This document shows, piece after piece, positions 6,158 to 6,989 of a stretch of DNA of 6,989 nt (within the stretch, counting starts at the first letter, position 1; each line of letters starts with the position of its first letter). Position numbers and translations under genes: made by a program. The stretch is from an uncultured Pseudomonadota bacterium (GTDB lineage: Bacteria; Myxococcota_A; UBA9042; CAIXZC01), in NCBI GenBank assembly GCA_937884235.1, contig CALGBT010000755.1, positions 1 through 6,989 on the forward strand, written 5' to 3'. The notes below the pieces were generated by a model that saw only the letters and a list, made by a program, of their open reading frames with translations, searched no databases and was not told the DNA's origin.

Positions 6158-6983
6158 CGCAGTTCTCCCAGTACACAAAGTCGTCCCGGCACACGTGGCG
6201 AACTCCCCACTTGCATGGCTCTGTCCACCAGTCCGCCTGACTACATCCCTGACAACGTGCTTCCCCCGTTGATGGGTCGATGGCACAGCCCAGTCCCAGT
6301 TTGTTACAATCGTAGGAACCGACTTCACCAGTGTTGTTACAGTAGAACCTTACACCCGATGCCGAGCAGAAGCCCTCGAAAGCCAGTGGATTACAAGGCT
6401 CGGGGGCCTCCACGGGAAGACACAGGGGGTACCCTGAGTCTGGATCGACTCCGCAGTGCTTGCCCCATGCTGCGCAGTCCGTGTAGAATGGAGCACCGGT
6501 GCTACAATACTTCAGTACATCCCCATCGCATCGTCCCTGCTCTGGCAGATCACCGCATCCCATGCACCGAGCAACGCAGTTCTCGGTGTCCCAGGTACAA
6601 ACGGCCCCTGTGCCGCCCCCTCCATGTTCTTCACAGGGCACATCTCCCAGCAGGCCTGCTGCACACCACTTGAGTGTATTTCCATCACAGCGACCCGACT
6701 CCGGGACATCTCCGCATGGAGGCGCACAGAACATTCCGCTGCTGGTGCCGTTGGTACCGCAGGTCTTCCCTTCCGCGGGGCAGTCCTGCCGCTTCAGCTT
6801 CCCGTCTTTGCACCAGAGCAACGCACCATCCTCGTCGCAAACACCGTAGTACGTGATTTCTCCGCATTCCCCCAATGTTGTCACTGTGCCTTTGCCGCTC
6901 TGTTCTTCTTGTCCGCAGGACGGAAACAACATCAAGAAAAAGGGGATGGCTATGGTCACAACCAGCCCTTGCCGAATGAGCAT
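6132..6983 (-). CDS. Cys-rich repeat lipoprotein, function unknown
   Basis: A 283-residue secreted lipoprotein whose role I do not recognise. The N-terminus has a hydrophobic signal (about residues 7-21) followed by FPSC, so Cys23 is the likely lipidated residue; the F at -3 and P at -2 make the lipobox somewhat non-canonical. The rest is about five degenerate Cys-rich repeats: about 40-86, 90-140, 143-188, 197-244 and 247-279. The repeat reads roughly CGD-x-PE-x-GRCDG-x2-LK-[WY]-C, then a DC pair and a further Cys after a GK-x-C-type step. The Cys spacing suggests small disulphide-bonded modules outside the cytoplasm. The start ATG is only six bases from the window edge, so its ribosome-binding site cannot be judged, but the signal peptide supports it. 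The stop overlaps the start of the downstream DGR target gene, so the two are probably co-translated and may work together on the cell surface. Confidence 0.85.
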   Translation of the reverse strand: MLIRQGLVVTIAIPFFLMLFPSCGQEEQSGKGTVTTLGECGEITYYGVCDEDGALLWCKDGKLKRQDCPAEGKTCGTNGTSSGMFCAPPCGDVPESGRCDGNTLKWCAAGLLGDVPCEEHGGGGTGAVCTWDTENCVARCMGCGDLPEQGRCDGDVLKYCSTGAPFYTDCAAWGKHCGVDPDSGYPLCLPVEAPEPCNPLAFEGFCSASGVRFYCNNTGEVGSYDCNKLGLGCAIDPSTGEARCQGCSQADWWTEPCKWGVRHVCRDDFVYWENCDEVCDVPL

Positions 6984-6989
6984 CGCTTG

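Noticed and set aside
6158..6328. 57-residue N-terminal extension of the target protein
   Set aside because: It would bury the lipoprotein signal peptide and overlap the upstream gene; ATG 6157 and 6145 have good ribosome-binding sites.

Overview
This window carries a complete diversity-generating retroelement (DGR) together with the surface-lipoprotein gene it diversifies. Everything that matters lies on the minus strand. In transcription order (right to left) it holds: a small Cys-rich lipoprotein (6983-6132); a roughly 1058-residue lipoprotein that ends in a C-type-lectin-fold FGE/SUMF1 domain (6157-2981); an intergenic stretch rich in palindromes (2665-2980); an HRDC-domain accessory gene (2664-1963); an Avd-type accessory gene (2180-1821); the DGR reverse transcriptase (1831-764); the template repeat TR (706-582); and a structured, apparently non-coding 3' flank (581-1).

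The decisive evidence is a pair of 125-bp repeats, 106/125 identical: the TR at 582-706, and the variable repeat (VR) at 2991-3115 that encodes the last residues of the lectin-fold domain. Of the 19 differences, 14 fall on adenines of the TR coding strand. The pair ends in 20 identical bases (IMH-like) and the VR is followed at once by an 11-bp hairpin that contains the target's stop codon. By analogy with the Bordetella phage BPP-1 system, the TR RNA is copied by the RT (with Avd and probably HRDC) with adenine-specific errors, and the cDNA replaces the VR. This changes the ligand-binding face of an outer-surface lipoprotein.

Oddities: four of the five non-adenine differences are G (TR) to T (VR), which looks like A-to-G drift of the template after the last retrohoming. 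The TR has an AAA codon that can mutate to stop codons. The HRDC reading frame runs 218 nt into avd. The TR lies downstream of the RT, and its 3' flank forms several stems, one of which pairs fully only in the minus-strand RNA.

The organism is probably a GC-rich, deltaproteobacteria-like bacterium (Myxococcota/Bradymonadota type). This rests on the Cys-rich lipoprotein modules (CGNGTCDDGE-type and DCAGKECGPDGCGSNCGGC-type repeats) and the high G/C at third codon positions. The taxonomic call is an inference. No rRNA, tRNA, CRISPR array or transposase was found.
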